19,328 nt of DNA from Treponema sp. (GTDB lineage Bacteria; Spirochaetota; Spirochaetia; Treponematales; Breznakiellaceae): positions 1 through 19,328 of the forward strand of contig JAIRUO010000068.1 in the NCBI GenBank assembly GCA_031254385.1, written 5' to 3'. Under the pieces are notes generated by a model, which worked only from the letters and a program-made list of their open reading frames with translations, searched no databases and was not told the DNA's origin. This document shows, piece after piece, positions 1-8,193 of this stretch. Position 1 is the first letter of the stretch. Every line of letters begins with the position of its first letter. A program made the position numbers and the translations under genes.

Positions 1-127
1 TCGCATCGATAACCGTAGACTTGCCTGAGCCATTGTCACCGGCGAGGAGGCAGCGGTTGCCTATCTCAATTACCGTGTCATCAAAGTTGTGCCAGTTGAC
101 GAGCCGGATGCGTTCAAGGGTTATCAT
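1..127 (-). CDS. jetC: JetC, SMC-like ATPase of type I Wadjet (partial, N-terminal 42 residues)
   Basis: This is the beginning of a gene that leaves the window on the left. The 42 visible residues start MITLERIRLVNWHNF and carry a Walker A motif, GDNGSGKST, at residues 30-38, followed by VIDA. This is the standard N-terminus of SMC/SbcC/MukB-type ATPases. It sits directly after jetA and jetB, in the order jetA-jetB-jetC, so it should be the ATPase of the Wadjet complex, an SMC machine that extrudes and cleaves closed circular plasmid DNA. The ATG overlaps the jetB stop by one base (TAATG), and GGAGGAAGAG just upstream is a strong ribosome binding site. The rest of the protein (coiled coils, signature motif, Walker B) and any jetD lie outside, so completeness cannot be judged. 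The identity rests on the context plus the Walker A start. Confidence 0.85.
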   Translation of the reverse strand, partial: MITLERIRLVNWHNFDDTVIEIGNRCLLAGDNGSGKSTVIDA

Positions 128-747
128 TACTCTTCCTCCGCTGGAGCGTCTGCGTCTCTGTCAGCATTGCCCTTGTTTCCCAAGGTGGCAAGGGCTTCGT
201 CCAAAGCACTGCGGTCTATTGAGAGAGGTATGCTAGGGTAAAGCTGGATTATCGCCTCCGGTTCGGAGTAGTCCTGAGATTCAATGGACACAAGCTTGCA
301 GGAAGAAAGCCGGGTCAGTACTTTGATGAGCGCGGTCTTTTTGATCTCCTCCCCGGTCATGGCGTTGTATTTGTCCTGAAAATCCCTGACAGTCAATATG
401 GGAAATTTTGTTAGCGTTACTTCAATTCTTTTTTCCTCATAGAGGAGGCGGAGGACAAGAACCGCGCAAATTTCATCTTTGGTAAAATACAGTCGAGTGT
501 TTCCCGGACCACGGAAGGCGATGACACCGAGGCTCTCGTCCCGTACCAGAATTGCGTTCATGCAGGAAAACCATGCCTCAAAAAGCGCGATATTGCGAAT
601 GGTAAAATCGTAAAGATCGCGCTCCTTTTCAATGCCCCGGATGATAAATGTTTTTGAAGTGAGGGTTTGCACTGCCGTCTTGAAGCGCTCAAACTCATCG
701 CTTGAGAGATCACGTATCAGGACAAGGGCGTCAAGATCCTGATTCAT
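127..747 (-). CDS. jetB: JetB, MukE/MksE-like accessory subunit of Wadjet (DUF4194 type)
   Basis: This 206-aa protein is the expected size for JetB, the winged-helix subunit (DUF4194 family, MksE-like) that bridges the JetA kleisin and the JetC ATPase in type I Wadjet. Residues of about 75-120 (VIAFRGPGNTRLYFTKDE, then a hydrophobic helix and VTLTKFPILTVRDF) and 130-165 look like the paired winged-helix segments of this family. The C-terminus is a short acidic tail ending APAEEE. The start at 747 lies inside the end of jetA, a 17-bp overlap, and is preceded by AGAGG seven bases upstream, which argues for translational coupling. The stop shares a base with the jetC start. I identify it from sequence style together with its position between JetA and JetC. 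No residue in JetB is catalytic, so function cannot be tested by a motif. Confidence 0.86.
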   Translation of the reverse strand: MNQDLDALVLIRDLSSDEFERFKTAVQTLTSKTFIIRGIEKERDLYDFTIRNIALFEAWFSCMNAILVRDESLGVIAFRGPGNTRLYFTKDEICAVLVLRLLYEEKRIEVTLTKFPILTVRDFQDKYNAMTGEEIKKTALIKVLTRLSSCKLVSIESQDYSEPEAIIQLYPSIPLSIDRSALDEALATLGNKGNADRDADAPAEEE

Positions 748-2257
748 GCTCTGCCTCTGTTAACGCCCTGCGGAACCGTATGTCGGGAACCACATAGTCC
801 GCAGCATGAACCGAACCTTCATCATCTTCTTCTATATTATACCCGAAATTACTGCGAGAATCTCCGTAAAGCAGGGCATAGACAAAGCGGATGTAGGATT
901 CTTCATCATTGATGAGTTCTGCCGGGATTAATATCTTTTCCGTACCGCCCTGTTCGTCTAACCACATATTGATACGCTTAAGAGAAAGTCGCCGCCGCAT
1001 CTGTTCCAGAAATTCATTCTCCCTTTTTTCCAGGGCCTCAAGATCAGCCTTCGCCACAACGGCGTTAAACCCACCTTCGTCCCGCTGACGGCGGTAAGCC
1101 ACGGTAGAAGGCGAAAAGAAGCTGACGCGGAAAAGGCCGTGGGCAATGTGGGCGCGAGCTTCATTATTGCCGCCGTGGATGGCTTTTATGAGCGTCCCGA
1201 TTTTCCCCGCAACGGTACTGTCCGGTTCAATGTACGCCTTGATGATCTCTGTACTGGAACGTGAATAGGCCGCATTACGGCGGTCGATTTCGTCCTCTAA
1301 CGGATCTACGGAGCGAAGATCGTCCCGGATTTCTTCCAGCATGAATTTCAGCTTTTCCCGACATTCCTCACGGCTGGTCTGGAGTATGCGCATATATTTG
1401 GCCGCGCTTTCGTTAAGCCATTCTTCGTCACGGAGCAGTTCTGCCACTTGTTTAAAAATACTCTGGCGATAGCGGGAAACATTGTCCGAAGTCTTAAGCC
1501 GCTTGTATGCCTTATCCAGCACTTCCCCAGCATACAGATTGTAATGTTCGTGTAACGCCAAAGACGCTTTTGAGCGTATCGCCTCTGCGTTAAGTTTGTC
1601 GTAATAACCCTTGATGCTCTGAGACAAAACCTTGAGGGAGTCAATGAGCGATCGGGCCTCCTCATGCGCCCTGAGTACCGCGTGATGGCCGTCTTTTTTT
1701 ATGGTTTCACCGCATAGCAGCGAATAGACCGTAACGACATGGCTCTCGTATTCTGTTTTAAGGCCGCCGTCCACATCGGCCAGGGCTTTCATAAAGGGCT
1801 TACCCCAGGCCGTAATGTTGATGACCTTGGTGAAATCCGCCAGTGTCTCCTCGCCTAGCCAGCCTGCATTGATGAGCCGCCTTAAGAAATGACTCGCAAG
1901 TGATCGCTCGTCAAAAGGGCGGCTTTCGGGTGTGCGGTTCTCCGTTTCTGCGCTTGGGGCCTCAGAGGAATACTCAAAGTCCAATTCGCCCATAGAGACT
2001 ACTTTATTGCTATTAGTAGACGGTTCATCTGCTGACATATCACCGGAAGCAGTCTCCGTTTCTTCCGCTAAAGTATCCCTGTGTAGGGCCAGGTAGTTCA
2101 TAAATTCACGAACCACCAGTTCCCGATCTAGACCGCGTGTGTTTTCCTGAAAGAGCCGGTAGTAAAGTACCATAAGGGCAGCGTAATGTTCCCTGTTTAC
2201 GCTTGCAAGGAGAGAAAAAAAATTAACAGGCAGAACTGAAAAAACCCCGGCAGGCAT
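731..2257 (-). CDS. jetA: JetA, kleisin-like subunit of type I Wadjet anti-plasmid system
   Basis: This 508-aa protein has the hallmark JetA N-terminus: FSVLPVNFFSLLASVNREHY at residues 6-25, then a helix (ALMVLYYRLF). JetA is the MukF/MksF-like kleisin that links the JetC SMC heads with JetB. Residues of about 65-115 form an acidic, Ser/Thr-rich linker. The rest is predicted mostly helical with long charged stretches, for instance 325-345 and 400-425, as in kleisins with a coiled-coil middle. The start at 2257 is fixed: the triplet immediately upstream is a TAA stop and the family motif begins five residues in. There is no Shine-Dalgarno sequence, and a -10 box ends six bases before the ATG, so the mRNA may be leaderless. 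It is the first gene of the minus-strand Wadjet operon, divergent from hsdM. Length and order match a type I system; jetD is not visible. Confidence 0.88.
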   Translation of the reverse strand: MPAGVFSVLPVNFFSLLASVNREHYAALMVLYYRLFQENTRGLDRELVVREFMNYLALHRDTLAEETETASGDMSADEPSTNSNKVVSMGELDFEYSSEAPSAETENRTPESRPFDERSLASHFLRRLINAGWLGEETLADFTKVINITAWGKPFMKALADVDGGLKTEYESHVVTVYSLLCGETIKKDGHHAVLRAHEEARSLIDSLKVLSQSIKGYYDKLNAEAIRSKASLALHEHYNLYAGEVLDKAYKRLKTSDNVSRYRQSIFKQVAELLRDEEWLNESAAKYMRILQTSREECREKLKFMLEEIRDDLRSVDPLEDEIDRRNAAYSRSSTEIIKAYIEPDSTVAGKIGTLIKAIHGGNNEARAHIAHGLFRVSFFSPSTVAYRRQRDEGGFNAVVAKADLEALEKRENEFLEQMRRRLSLKRINMWLDEQGGTEKILIPAELINDEESYIRFVYALLYGDSRSNFGYNIEEDDEGSVHAADYVVPDIRFRRALTEAEHESGS

Positions 2258-2263
2258 TTATCA

Positions 2264-2292
2264 ACGGTATGTAAAGGGGGTTTATTTGTCAA
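2264..2292 (-). promoter_or_regulatory. Promoter of the jetABC operon
   Basis: On the minus strand a perfect TTGACA (-35, positions 2287-2292) is followed after exactly 17 bp by TACCGT (-10, positions 2264-2269, three of six matches to TATAAT, including the first two and last bases). The predicted +1, seven bases past the -10, falls on the A of the jetA ATG at 2257, which would make the message leaderless. This is a sigma-70-type reading by eye. Confidence 0.55.
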
Positions 2293-2307
2293 GGTGGTGG
2301 GAGGGGG
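2293..2307 (+). other. G-rich tract between divergent defence promoters
   Basis: The plus strand reads GGTGGTGGGAGGGGG between the -35 of jetA and the -35 region of hsdM. Four G runs of at least two could form a two-tier G-quadruplex, or the tract could simply be a binding site. It abuts the jetA -35 box. No function is shown by the sequence alone. Confidence 0.35.
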
Positions 2308-2340
2308 TACCATAATGCTATAGGTTTTTTCGCTTATTTA

Positions 2341-2349
2341 TGATATAAT
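2341..2349 (+). promoter_or_regulatory. Extended -10 promoter of the type I R-M operon
   Basis: TGATATAAT is a perfect extended -10 element (TGn followed by consensus TATAAT at 2344-2349). No good -35 is present 17 bp upstream (TAGGTT at 2321-2326), which fits an extended -10 promoter. The predicted start of transcription, at 2356 or 2357, coincides with the hsdM ATG at 2357. No Shine-Dalgarno sequence precedes that ATG. Confidence 0.65.
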
Positions 2350-2356
2350 TTCCTTT

Positions 2357-4177
2357 ATGGACACCGTGATTCACAACCAAATCGTCAATTTCATCTGGGG
2401 TATAGCCGATGACTGCCTTCGGGATGTATATGTCAGGGGGAAGTACCGTAATGTCATACTCCCAATGACAGTAATCCGCCGTCTTGACGCTGTCCTTGAA
2501 CCCACCAAGGAGAAGGTTCTTGAAATGAAGAAGAACCTCGACAAAAATAAAATTTCCAATCAGACCTCCGCTCTCTGTTCGGCTGCCGGTCAAGCCTTTT
2601 GTAATTCTTCTCTCTTCAATCTCCGCGACCTTACCGCCCGTTCCACTCAAGCAAAACTCAGAACCGATTTCAACGCCTATCTTAACGGCTTCTCGTCTAA
2701 TGTTCAGGAAATCCTTCTTAAATTTAAATTTCGGGATGAAATCCCTACCATGCTGGAAGCTGATATACTTGGTGCTGTAGTTGAAAAGTTTGTCTCTCCC
2801 AAAATCAACTTGAGCCCCAATCCAGTCCTTGACGAGAAGGGTAAAAAAATCATGTCCGGCCTCGACAATCATTCAATGGGAACTATTTTTGAAGAACTAA
2901 TACGAATGTTCAACGAAGAAAATAACGAGGAAGCCGGGGAACATTTTACCCCTCGCGATGTCGTTGAACTCATGGCAGACCTTATCTTTACTCCGATTGC
3001 CGACAAAATCCTTGACAGTACCTATTCCTGCTATGACGGTGCTTGCGGCTCAGGCGGTATGCTGACAGTAGCGGAAAAACGCTTGGTGGATCTTGCTGCC
3101 AAAAAGAAAAAGAAAGTTTCTATTCGCCTTTTTGGTCAGGAAATACAGGGTGAAACCTACGCCATAGCCAAAGCCGATCTTCTCTTAAAAGGGGAAGGCG
3201 CACAATCGGATAATATTTCTTTTGGTTCCACTCTGTCTAACGATAACAATTCTTCCCGTGAATTCGATTTTATGCTTTCCAATCCTCCTTATGGCAAATC
3301 ATGGAAGGTAGATGCCGATAAAATGGGCGGTAAAAAAGGTATCATCGATAGCCGCTTTATTATCCCTTTTGAAGGAGACGGTGAGTTCAACATGATACCC
3401 CGCTCTTCGGACGGCCAGCTTCTTTTTCTTTTGAACAATGTGTCTAAAATGAAAAAAGACACTCCCACAGGAAGCCGTATTGCCGAAGTCCACAACGGTT
3501 CTTCCCTCTTTACCGGCGATGCGGGGCAGGGCGAAAGCAACGCCCGCCGCTACATGATAGAGAAAGACCTTGTAGAAGCCGTTATCGCCCTGCCGGAAAA
3601 GATGTTTTACAATACCGGCATTGCCACTTTTATCTGGATACTCTCCAACAAAAAAGAAAAAAAGCGCAAAGGTAAAATACAATTAATAGACGCCACTTCC
3701 ATAAAAACGCCGCTCCGCAAAAATTTGGGCGACAAGAACTGCGAACTATCTGCCAAAGATCGCAAAAAAATTCTCGATCTGTATTTGAAGTTTGAAGAAA
3801 ATGAATATAGCCGTATATTCAATCTGAATGAATTCGCCTATTGGAAAATAACAGTCTGCCAACCCATGTATGATGAGACGGGCAAAATCCTAAAAGATAA
3901 GAAAGATAATCCTCAGGCTGATTCCGAATTGACTGATACCGAACAGATACCTTTTACTTACGAGGGCGGTATAGAAACCTTTTTCGAGAAAGAGGTAAAA
4001 CCCTATACCAAAAACGCATGGATAGATGAAAGGCAAACCAAAATCGGCTATGAAATCAGTTTTACCAAGTATTTCTATAAGCCTATAGAACTGCGGCCAC
4101 TTGAAGAAATTACCGCAGATATAAAAGCCCTTGAAACGGAAACCAAGGGGCTGTTGGAAAAGATAATTGGGGATTGA
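2357..4177 (+). CDS. hsdM: Type I restriction-modification system, DNA N6-adenine methyltransferase subunit M
   Basis: This 606-aa protein is a full-length HsdM. The N-terminal helical HsdM_N domain starts at once (HNQIVNFIWGIAD, then VILPMTVIRRLDAVLEPTK, residues 6-51). GEHFTPRDVVELM at 194-206 and DGACGSGG at 227-234 form the S-adenosylmethionine-binding region. NPPY at 309-312 is the catalytic motif IV of N6-adenine methylases. M subunits pair with HsdS to methylate the recognition site and, with HsdR, form the restriction complex. The ATG at 2357 must be the start: an in-frame TAG lies at 2321 with no start codon between, and the conserved domain begins right after it. No ribosome binding site is visible, and the extended -10 box ends seven bases before the ATG. 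hsdS follows after nine bases. G+C here is close to 50% (one sampled line 52%), clearly higher than in the next two genes. Confidence 0.97.
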   Translation: MDTVIHNQIVNFIWGIADDCLRDVYVRGKYRNVILPMTVIRRLDAVLEPTKEKVLEMKKNLDKNKISNQTSALCSAAGQAFCNSSLFNLRDLTARSTQAKLRTDFNAYLNGFSSNVQEILLKFKFRDEIPTMLEADILGAVVEKFVSPKINLSPNPVLDEKGKKIMSGLDNHSMGTIFEELIRMFNEENNEEAGEHFTPRDVVELMADLIFTPIADKILDSTYSCYDGACGSGGMLTVAEKRLVDLAAKKKKKVSIRLFGQEIQGETYAIAKADLLLKGEGAQSDNISFGSTLSNDNNSSREFDFMLSNPPYGKSWKVDADKMGGKKGIIDSRFIIPFEGDGEFNMIPRSSDGQLLFLLNNVSKMKKDTPTGSRIAEVHNGSSLFTGDAGQGESNARRYMIEKDLVEAVIALPEKMFYNTGIATFIWILSNKKEKKRKGKIQLIDATSIKTPLRKNLGDKNCELSAKDRKKILDLYLKFEENEYSRIFNLNEFAYWKITVCQPMYDETGKILKDKKDNPQADSELTDTEQIPFTYEGGIETFFEKEVKPYTKNAWIDERQTKIGYEISFTKYFYKPIELRPLEEITADIKALETETKGLLEKIIGD

Positions 4178-4186
4178 GGAAAAAGT

Positions 4187-4933
4187 ATGTTGGAAGGATA
4201 TAAGGAGTATAAAGAGATACCAGAATTTTGGCTTCCTTTAATACCAAGGAATTGGGACAGCATAAAAATAAAGCATATTTTTAAGGAACGTGTTAAAAAA
4301 GGCTATCCCGAAAAACCTTTATTGGCGGCAACACAAAATATGGGTGTTGTTCCTAAAGATGTATACGGCAATAGAACCGTTGAAGCCCTAAAAGATTTGC
4401 ATCTATTAAAATTAGTCAAGGTAGGTGATTTTGTAATTAGCTTGCGTTCTTTTCAAGGCGGTATAGAATATGCTTATTATGAGGGTATTATAAGCCCTGC
4501 TTATACAGTAATGATACCGGATAATAACAATCCTCATTTCTTTCGATATCTTTTTAAGTCTGTAAGATTTGTTGAATTATTACAGAATTGTGTAACAGGT
4601 ATTCGCGAAGGACAAAATATAGACTATTCTAAATTACGAGATCATTTTGTACCAATTCCACCCCATCCTGAACAAGACCAAATTGTCCGTTACCTTGACT
4701 GGAAAGTTTCGCAAATTGACAATTTTTTTAGACTGACATATGGGAAGGCTAGTATAGACCCAAAAATATTCGTGAGCTACCCCAAATCTTTATTATCATT
4801 ACTTCAGGAATACCGTACCCGTTTAATCTCTAATGTCATTACTGGGAAAGTGAATGTACAGGGTATTAAAGTGCCAGAATTTAAAAATATTGAATATCAA
4901 AACACTTATGATTCAGATGAAGAGGCAGAATAA
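4187..4933 (+). CDS. hsdS: Type I restriction-modification specificity subunit S, half-size with a single target recognition domain
   Basis: This 248-aa protein is about 60% of the usual HsdS length of around 400. It has one target recognition domain (residues about 15-157: IPRNWDSIKIKHIF at the start, VGDFVISLRSFQGG in the middle, FVPIPPHPEQDQIVRYLD at the end). One conserved helical segment follows (163-180, then 201-223 LLQEYRTRLISNVITGKVNV). A normal S subunit has two of each. The acidic tail after VPEF is typical of family C-termini, so the gene ends naturally rather than being cut off. Half-size S subunits made experimentally can dimerise and read a symmetric bipartite site, so a palindromic target is inferred. 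GAGGAAAAAGT precedes the ATG, nine bases after hsdM. The stop overlaps the next start by one base (TAATG). The G+C is lower than in hsdM. Confidence 0.92.
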   Translation: MLEGYKEYKEIPEFWLPLIPRNWDSIKIKHIFKERVKKGYPEKPLLAATQNMGVVPKDVYGNRTVEALKDLHLLKLVKVGDFVISLRSFQGGIEYAYYEGIISPAYTVMIPDNNNPHFFRYLFKSVRFVELLQNCVTGIREGQNIDYSKLRDHFVPIPPHPEQDQIVRYLDWKVSQIDNFFRLTYGKASIDPKIFVSYPKSLLSLLQEYRTRLISNVITGKVNVQGIKVPEFKNIEYQNTYDSDEEAE

Positions 4934-7900
4934 TGGATAGTAATGCTGAAAATAAAGTGCAATTTGTTTCTCGATCTGAATTTTACAGACAAATGCGACC
5001 AGAATTTTTCTCAGATTCAGAAAATATTGCAGATATTATTTTACCCAGAGAAGTTCTTGCGTTTGAAATTGAAAAGATTAGTACCAACCAAAAACAAGAC
5101 CTTTTTGAAACTCTTTGTAGAAGATTGGCTGAAAGATTAATTTGTCCAAACTTAATACCACAGGTTGGTCCTACTGGTGGCGGAGATGGCAAAACTGATT
5201 CTGAAACTTATTCTGTCTCAAAACTCATTTCTGAAAGATGGTATATTCCGCGAGATGGCTGGAAGAACGATGAAAAATGGGCTTTTGCTTTTAGTGCAAA
5301 AAAAGACTGGAAAGCAAAAATAGAATCTGATATAAAGAAGATAATTGATACAAATAGGGGCTATACAAAATTCTTTTTTATAAGTAATCAAAAAATTTCA
5401 AGTAAGAAAAAAAAAGATGAACAAGGTTCATTAATCAAGGAATATGGGATTGATGTTACCATTTTTGATGCTGAATGGATCATTGAGAATATTTATAGAA
5501 AGAACCTTATTGAACTTACAGCTGAAACATTGAATATGTCTGATGTTTATAAAGGACGGAAGAAACGCTTGGGTAAAAATGATACTACAAGATTGGCTGA
5601 AGTAGAAGAAATTGAAAGAAAAATAGGAGATTGCCAATATTATTCACATGGCGATATACAATTGATCCATGATGCGATACGTTGTGCTGTTCTTTCGAGA
5701 ATGCTTGAGTTGCCGCGAGATGAAGTTGAAGCAAAATTTGTAAGAGCGGAGCGATTGTGTAATGAATACAGTGTAAAAGGCTTATTGACTAAAATAATAT
5801 ATCAAAAAGCATGGACATATATAAATTATTATGACGATTATCCTAATTTTATTAGCGAAACAATAAAACTAAAAGAACTCATTAATGAAAAATCAACAAG
5901 TATCGAAATAGAGTGGATATTAAATTTGTTTAATATATACCGCTCCATTCATCATTCTAAATCAGATGATATACCAAACAGGGATATTATTTATAATGAT
6001 TTTGAAAAGTATATAATTAATATTTTATCTTTGCGTTTACAAAAACAAGAAATGCCATGTTCTGCTTTAGTTGCAGAAACATACCTTGCTTTAATTGATT
6101 TAGTTCGCGTAGGGTATACACATGAGGATCCTTCAGCCTTGCTAAAGAATCTGTCAGAAATTATTTCAAAAAGCAAAAAATATATAGAATATCCATTTGA
6201 GCCTATTTGTCAAATTATAACAGAATTGGGATATATATTTGCAGATAACGCAGAATATGATATACTCATTGAAAATATAGTAAATATTTCAAGTCTGCGT
6301 GAATCTGAAATAAACTCTGGCATAATCTATTTTAATCGTGGAATACAGAAATTTAGAGCTAATAAATTCAAAGAAAGTATAGTTTATTTGGGCAGAGCAG
6401 TATTCAGATTGGCAAAAGAAGAAACCTCTGACAATATGATTTTTGCATTAACTATACTAGCAGAGAGTTATAAGGAATTAGCATTGCCTTGGGCATCTTA
6501 TAATTGTCTAATAACAGCAGCATCATTGGAACTGAAGAAGTTGTCTGAAGAAAATAAAATAACACAACAGTTTCTATCTATAATTAAATCAATACTCTCA
6601 ACAGAAATATTATTAGGGCGTCTTCCAAATATTTTTTTCTGGCATAGGTTATTTTTAACATTATATCAACAATATGGAGATAAAACAAGTGATATTCCCG
6701 ATAATATTATGTTAGATGGTTGTTTAGCTGTAAGATTATTACATATTGATCAAAAAGAAAATAATTTAAAATATTTACCACATATCCTAGAGAGTCAAGG
6801 ACTTCTGGTTTCTAGTGCTGCTGTTTTATATTTATTAGGGTATGAAGATGAAATTATAGAACATTATTCATATTTAGGTTTTAAAAACAATCTGGAACTT
6901 GGAGTTTTTTTTCAGAAATCTTATTCTCAGCCACTAATTGAACAAGTTTACTCTCAAACAGATTTCCAAAATTCTGATCTTCTTGCATTAAAAACTATCA
7001 TTATTGGTTGTGAAGTACAATTTGAGTTTGTCAAAAACAAAAGGATGTTTTTTCTTGTGGAAACAATCCTTGTTTTAATAGAAAGCATATTAGCGACTTC
7101 TGTTGGAAAAATATTCCCACATATAAAAAACGTCATTATTAGTGTTATTGAGGATAATAGTATTGATTATTTCTTGCAAACAAAAGATACGGAAACAAAC
7201 AGGCTGACATTAAAAGTAAATCCAAATAATATTTCTACCGGAGATCATAATTTAAAAGTCAGGTCTTTCTTAACTTTTTTCTCATTCATCCTTGCAAATT
7301 ACTTTTATACGGATAATATCAAAAATTTTATTGATAATATTTTCAGTAAAGAAAATCTTAATGAACGTTTAGCTGTTGCTTTTAACCATGAGCAACTATC
7401 GTCGGACTGCATGGGAAACAATACAAAAATATTTTTCGATGACTGGAAAGATGATAGAGTTATTTATGAAAATAAAAGACCATCACCTATTATTTTTCCT
7501 GAGAATATAACAAAAAATTCACAAAGTATTGCCCTTGATAAGGAGACATTTGAAAATGTACCGCATAATAAATTTGAAATTCATTCAATAATAGATGATA
7601 GTCTTTGGAATAAAGCAACTTGGAAAGCAACTGGTGTTGCTGCGCTACCAGAAGAAGGAATACTTGGTCTTGCCTTGATTTTTGATAATTTTGATGCTGG
7701 GAGAAAAATATTTGATGAATGGAATAAACTAATAGGAAAAATTGATAAAGAGGAATTAATTGATATCACTGTAATTAAAGGAATTGATAAACATAATCCC
7801 TATTGGTACAGAGTCGTTGTTACGGCAAATCAAGAAAAAATAATAATTAATAAAGATAAGTTTCTTATACTGAAATTAAGAGTTAATGAAATGGAGGCTA

Positions 7901-8193
7901 AAGACCATGGTAATTTGACTATCTTTGAAAACGCTTTTCAAATTCTAAAAAGGTATATTCTTTTCCCTTCATCTACGAAGGGGTTGCTTCCTGAACACTT
8001 AAAATATGGGATCGTAAAGACCAAAATAACAATGATAAACGCATGGCAGATTGGGATAAATGACCCATATCAAGCTGCAATACATGATACAGATGAACCG
8101 ATTTTACCCGAAGGTATAGATAATGTTCCAATACTTTCTTTACTGAAACAAATGAAAGAGAAAAAGAAGGGGTATTCAAATGACAGAATATAG
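4933..8193 (+). CDS. Large protein with N-terminal PD-(D/E)XK (Mrr-like) nuclease and helical repeats, embedded in the R-M operon
   Basis: The N-terminal part of this 1086-aa protein reads as a restriction-endonuclease-like fold. A helix LFETLCRRLAERL (57-69, with E59) is followed by PTGGGDGKTDSETY (80-93) and a strand AFSAKKDWK (119-127). D89 with S121-x-K123 fits the D...(E/Q/S)xK core, and residues 143-190 (FFFISNQ, IDVTIFDAEWII) complete the alternating strands and helices. From about 225 to 860 it is helix-rich with TPR-like pieces (GIIYFNRGIQKFRANKFKES, LTILAESYKELALPWASYN). Residues of about 870-1050 look like a separate folded domain (WKATGVAA, GLALIFDNFDAGRKIF, NPYWYRVVV). I see no signal peptide, helicase or NTPase motif. 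The start overlaps the hsdS stop by one base, with GAGG upstream. Sampled lines are only 22-28% G+C against roughly 50% for hsdM, suggesting separate acquisition. A nucleic-acid-cleaving defence effector is my inference; I cannot name the family. Confidence 0.8.
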   Translation: MDSNAENKVQFVSRSEFYRQMRPEFFSDSENIADIILPREVLAFEIEKISTNQKQDLFETLCRRLAERLICPNLIPQVGPTGGGDGKTDSETYSVSKLISERWYIPRDGWKNDEKWAFAFSAKKDWKAKIESDIKKIIDTNRGYTKFFFISNQKISSKKKKDEQGSLIKEYGIDVTIFDAEWIIENIYRKNLIELTAETLNMSDVYKGRKKRLGKNDTTRLAEVEEIERKIGDCQYYSHGDIQLIHDAIRCAVLSRMLELPRDEVEAKFVRAERLCNEYSVKGLLTKIIYQKAWTYINYYDDYPNFISETIKLKELINEKSTSIEIEWILNLFNIYRSIHHSKSDDIPNRDIIYNDFEKYIINILSLRLQKQEMPCSALVAETYLALIDLVRVGYTHEDPSALLKNLSEIISKSKKYIEYPFEPICQIITELGYIFADNAEYDILIENIVNISSLRESEINSGIIYFNRGIQKFRANKFKESIVYLGRAVFRLAKEETSDNMIFALTILAESYKELALPWASYNCLITAASLELKKLSEENKITQQFLSIIKSILSTEILLGRLPNIFFWHRLFLTLYQQYGDKTSDIPDNIMLDGCLAVRLLHIDQKENNLKYLPHILESQGLLVSSAAVLYLLGYEDEIIEHYSYLGFKNNLELGVFFQKSYSQPLIEQVYSQTDFQNSDLLALKTIIIGCEVQFEFVKNKRMFFLVETILVLIESILATSVGKIFPHIKNVIISVIEDNSIDYFLQTKDTETNRLTLKVNPNNISTGDHNLKVRSFLTFFSFILANYFYTDNIKNFIDNIFSKENLNERLAVAFNHEQLSSDCMGNNTKIFFDDWKDDRVIYENKRPSPIIFPENITKNSQSIALDKETFENVPHNKFEIHSIIDDSLWNKATWKATGVAALPEEGILGLALIFDNFDAGRKIFDEWNKLIGKIDKEELIDITVIKGIDKHNPYWYRVVVTANQEKIIINKDKFLILKLRVNEMEAKDHGNLTIFENAFQILKRYILFPSSTKGLLPEHLKYGIVKTKITMINAWQIGINDPYQAAIHDTDEPILPEGIDNVPILSLLKQMKEKKKGYSNDRI

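Noticed and set aside
2308..2325. Inverted repeat around ACCATAATGCTATAGGT in the divergent spacer
   Set aside because: The arms match only with a bulge over six or seven bases, a level expected by chance in AT-rich spacer.
2318..2872. 184-codon open frame on the minus strand opposite the start of hsdM
   Set aside because: It is antisense to the conserved HsdM N-terminal domain, has no family resemblance, and would run across the hsdM promoter. It is a shadow frame.
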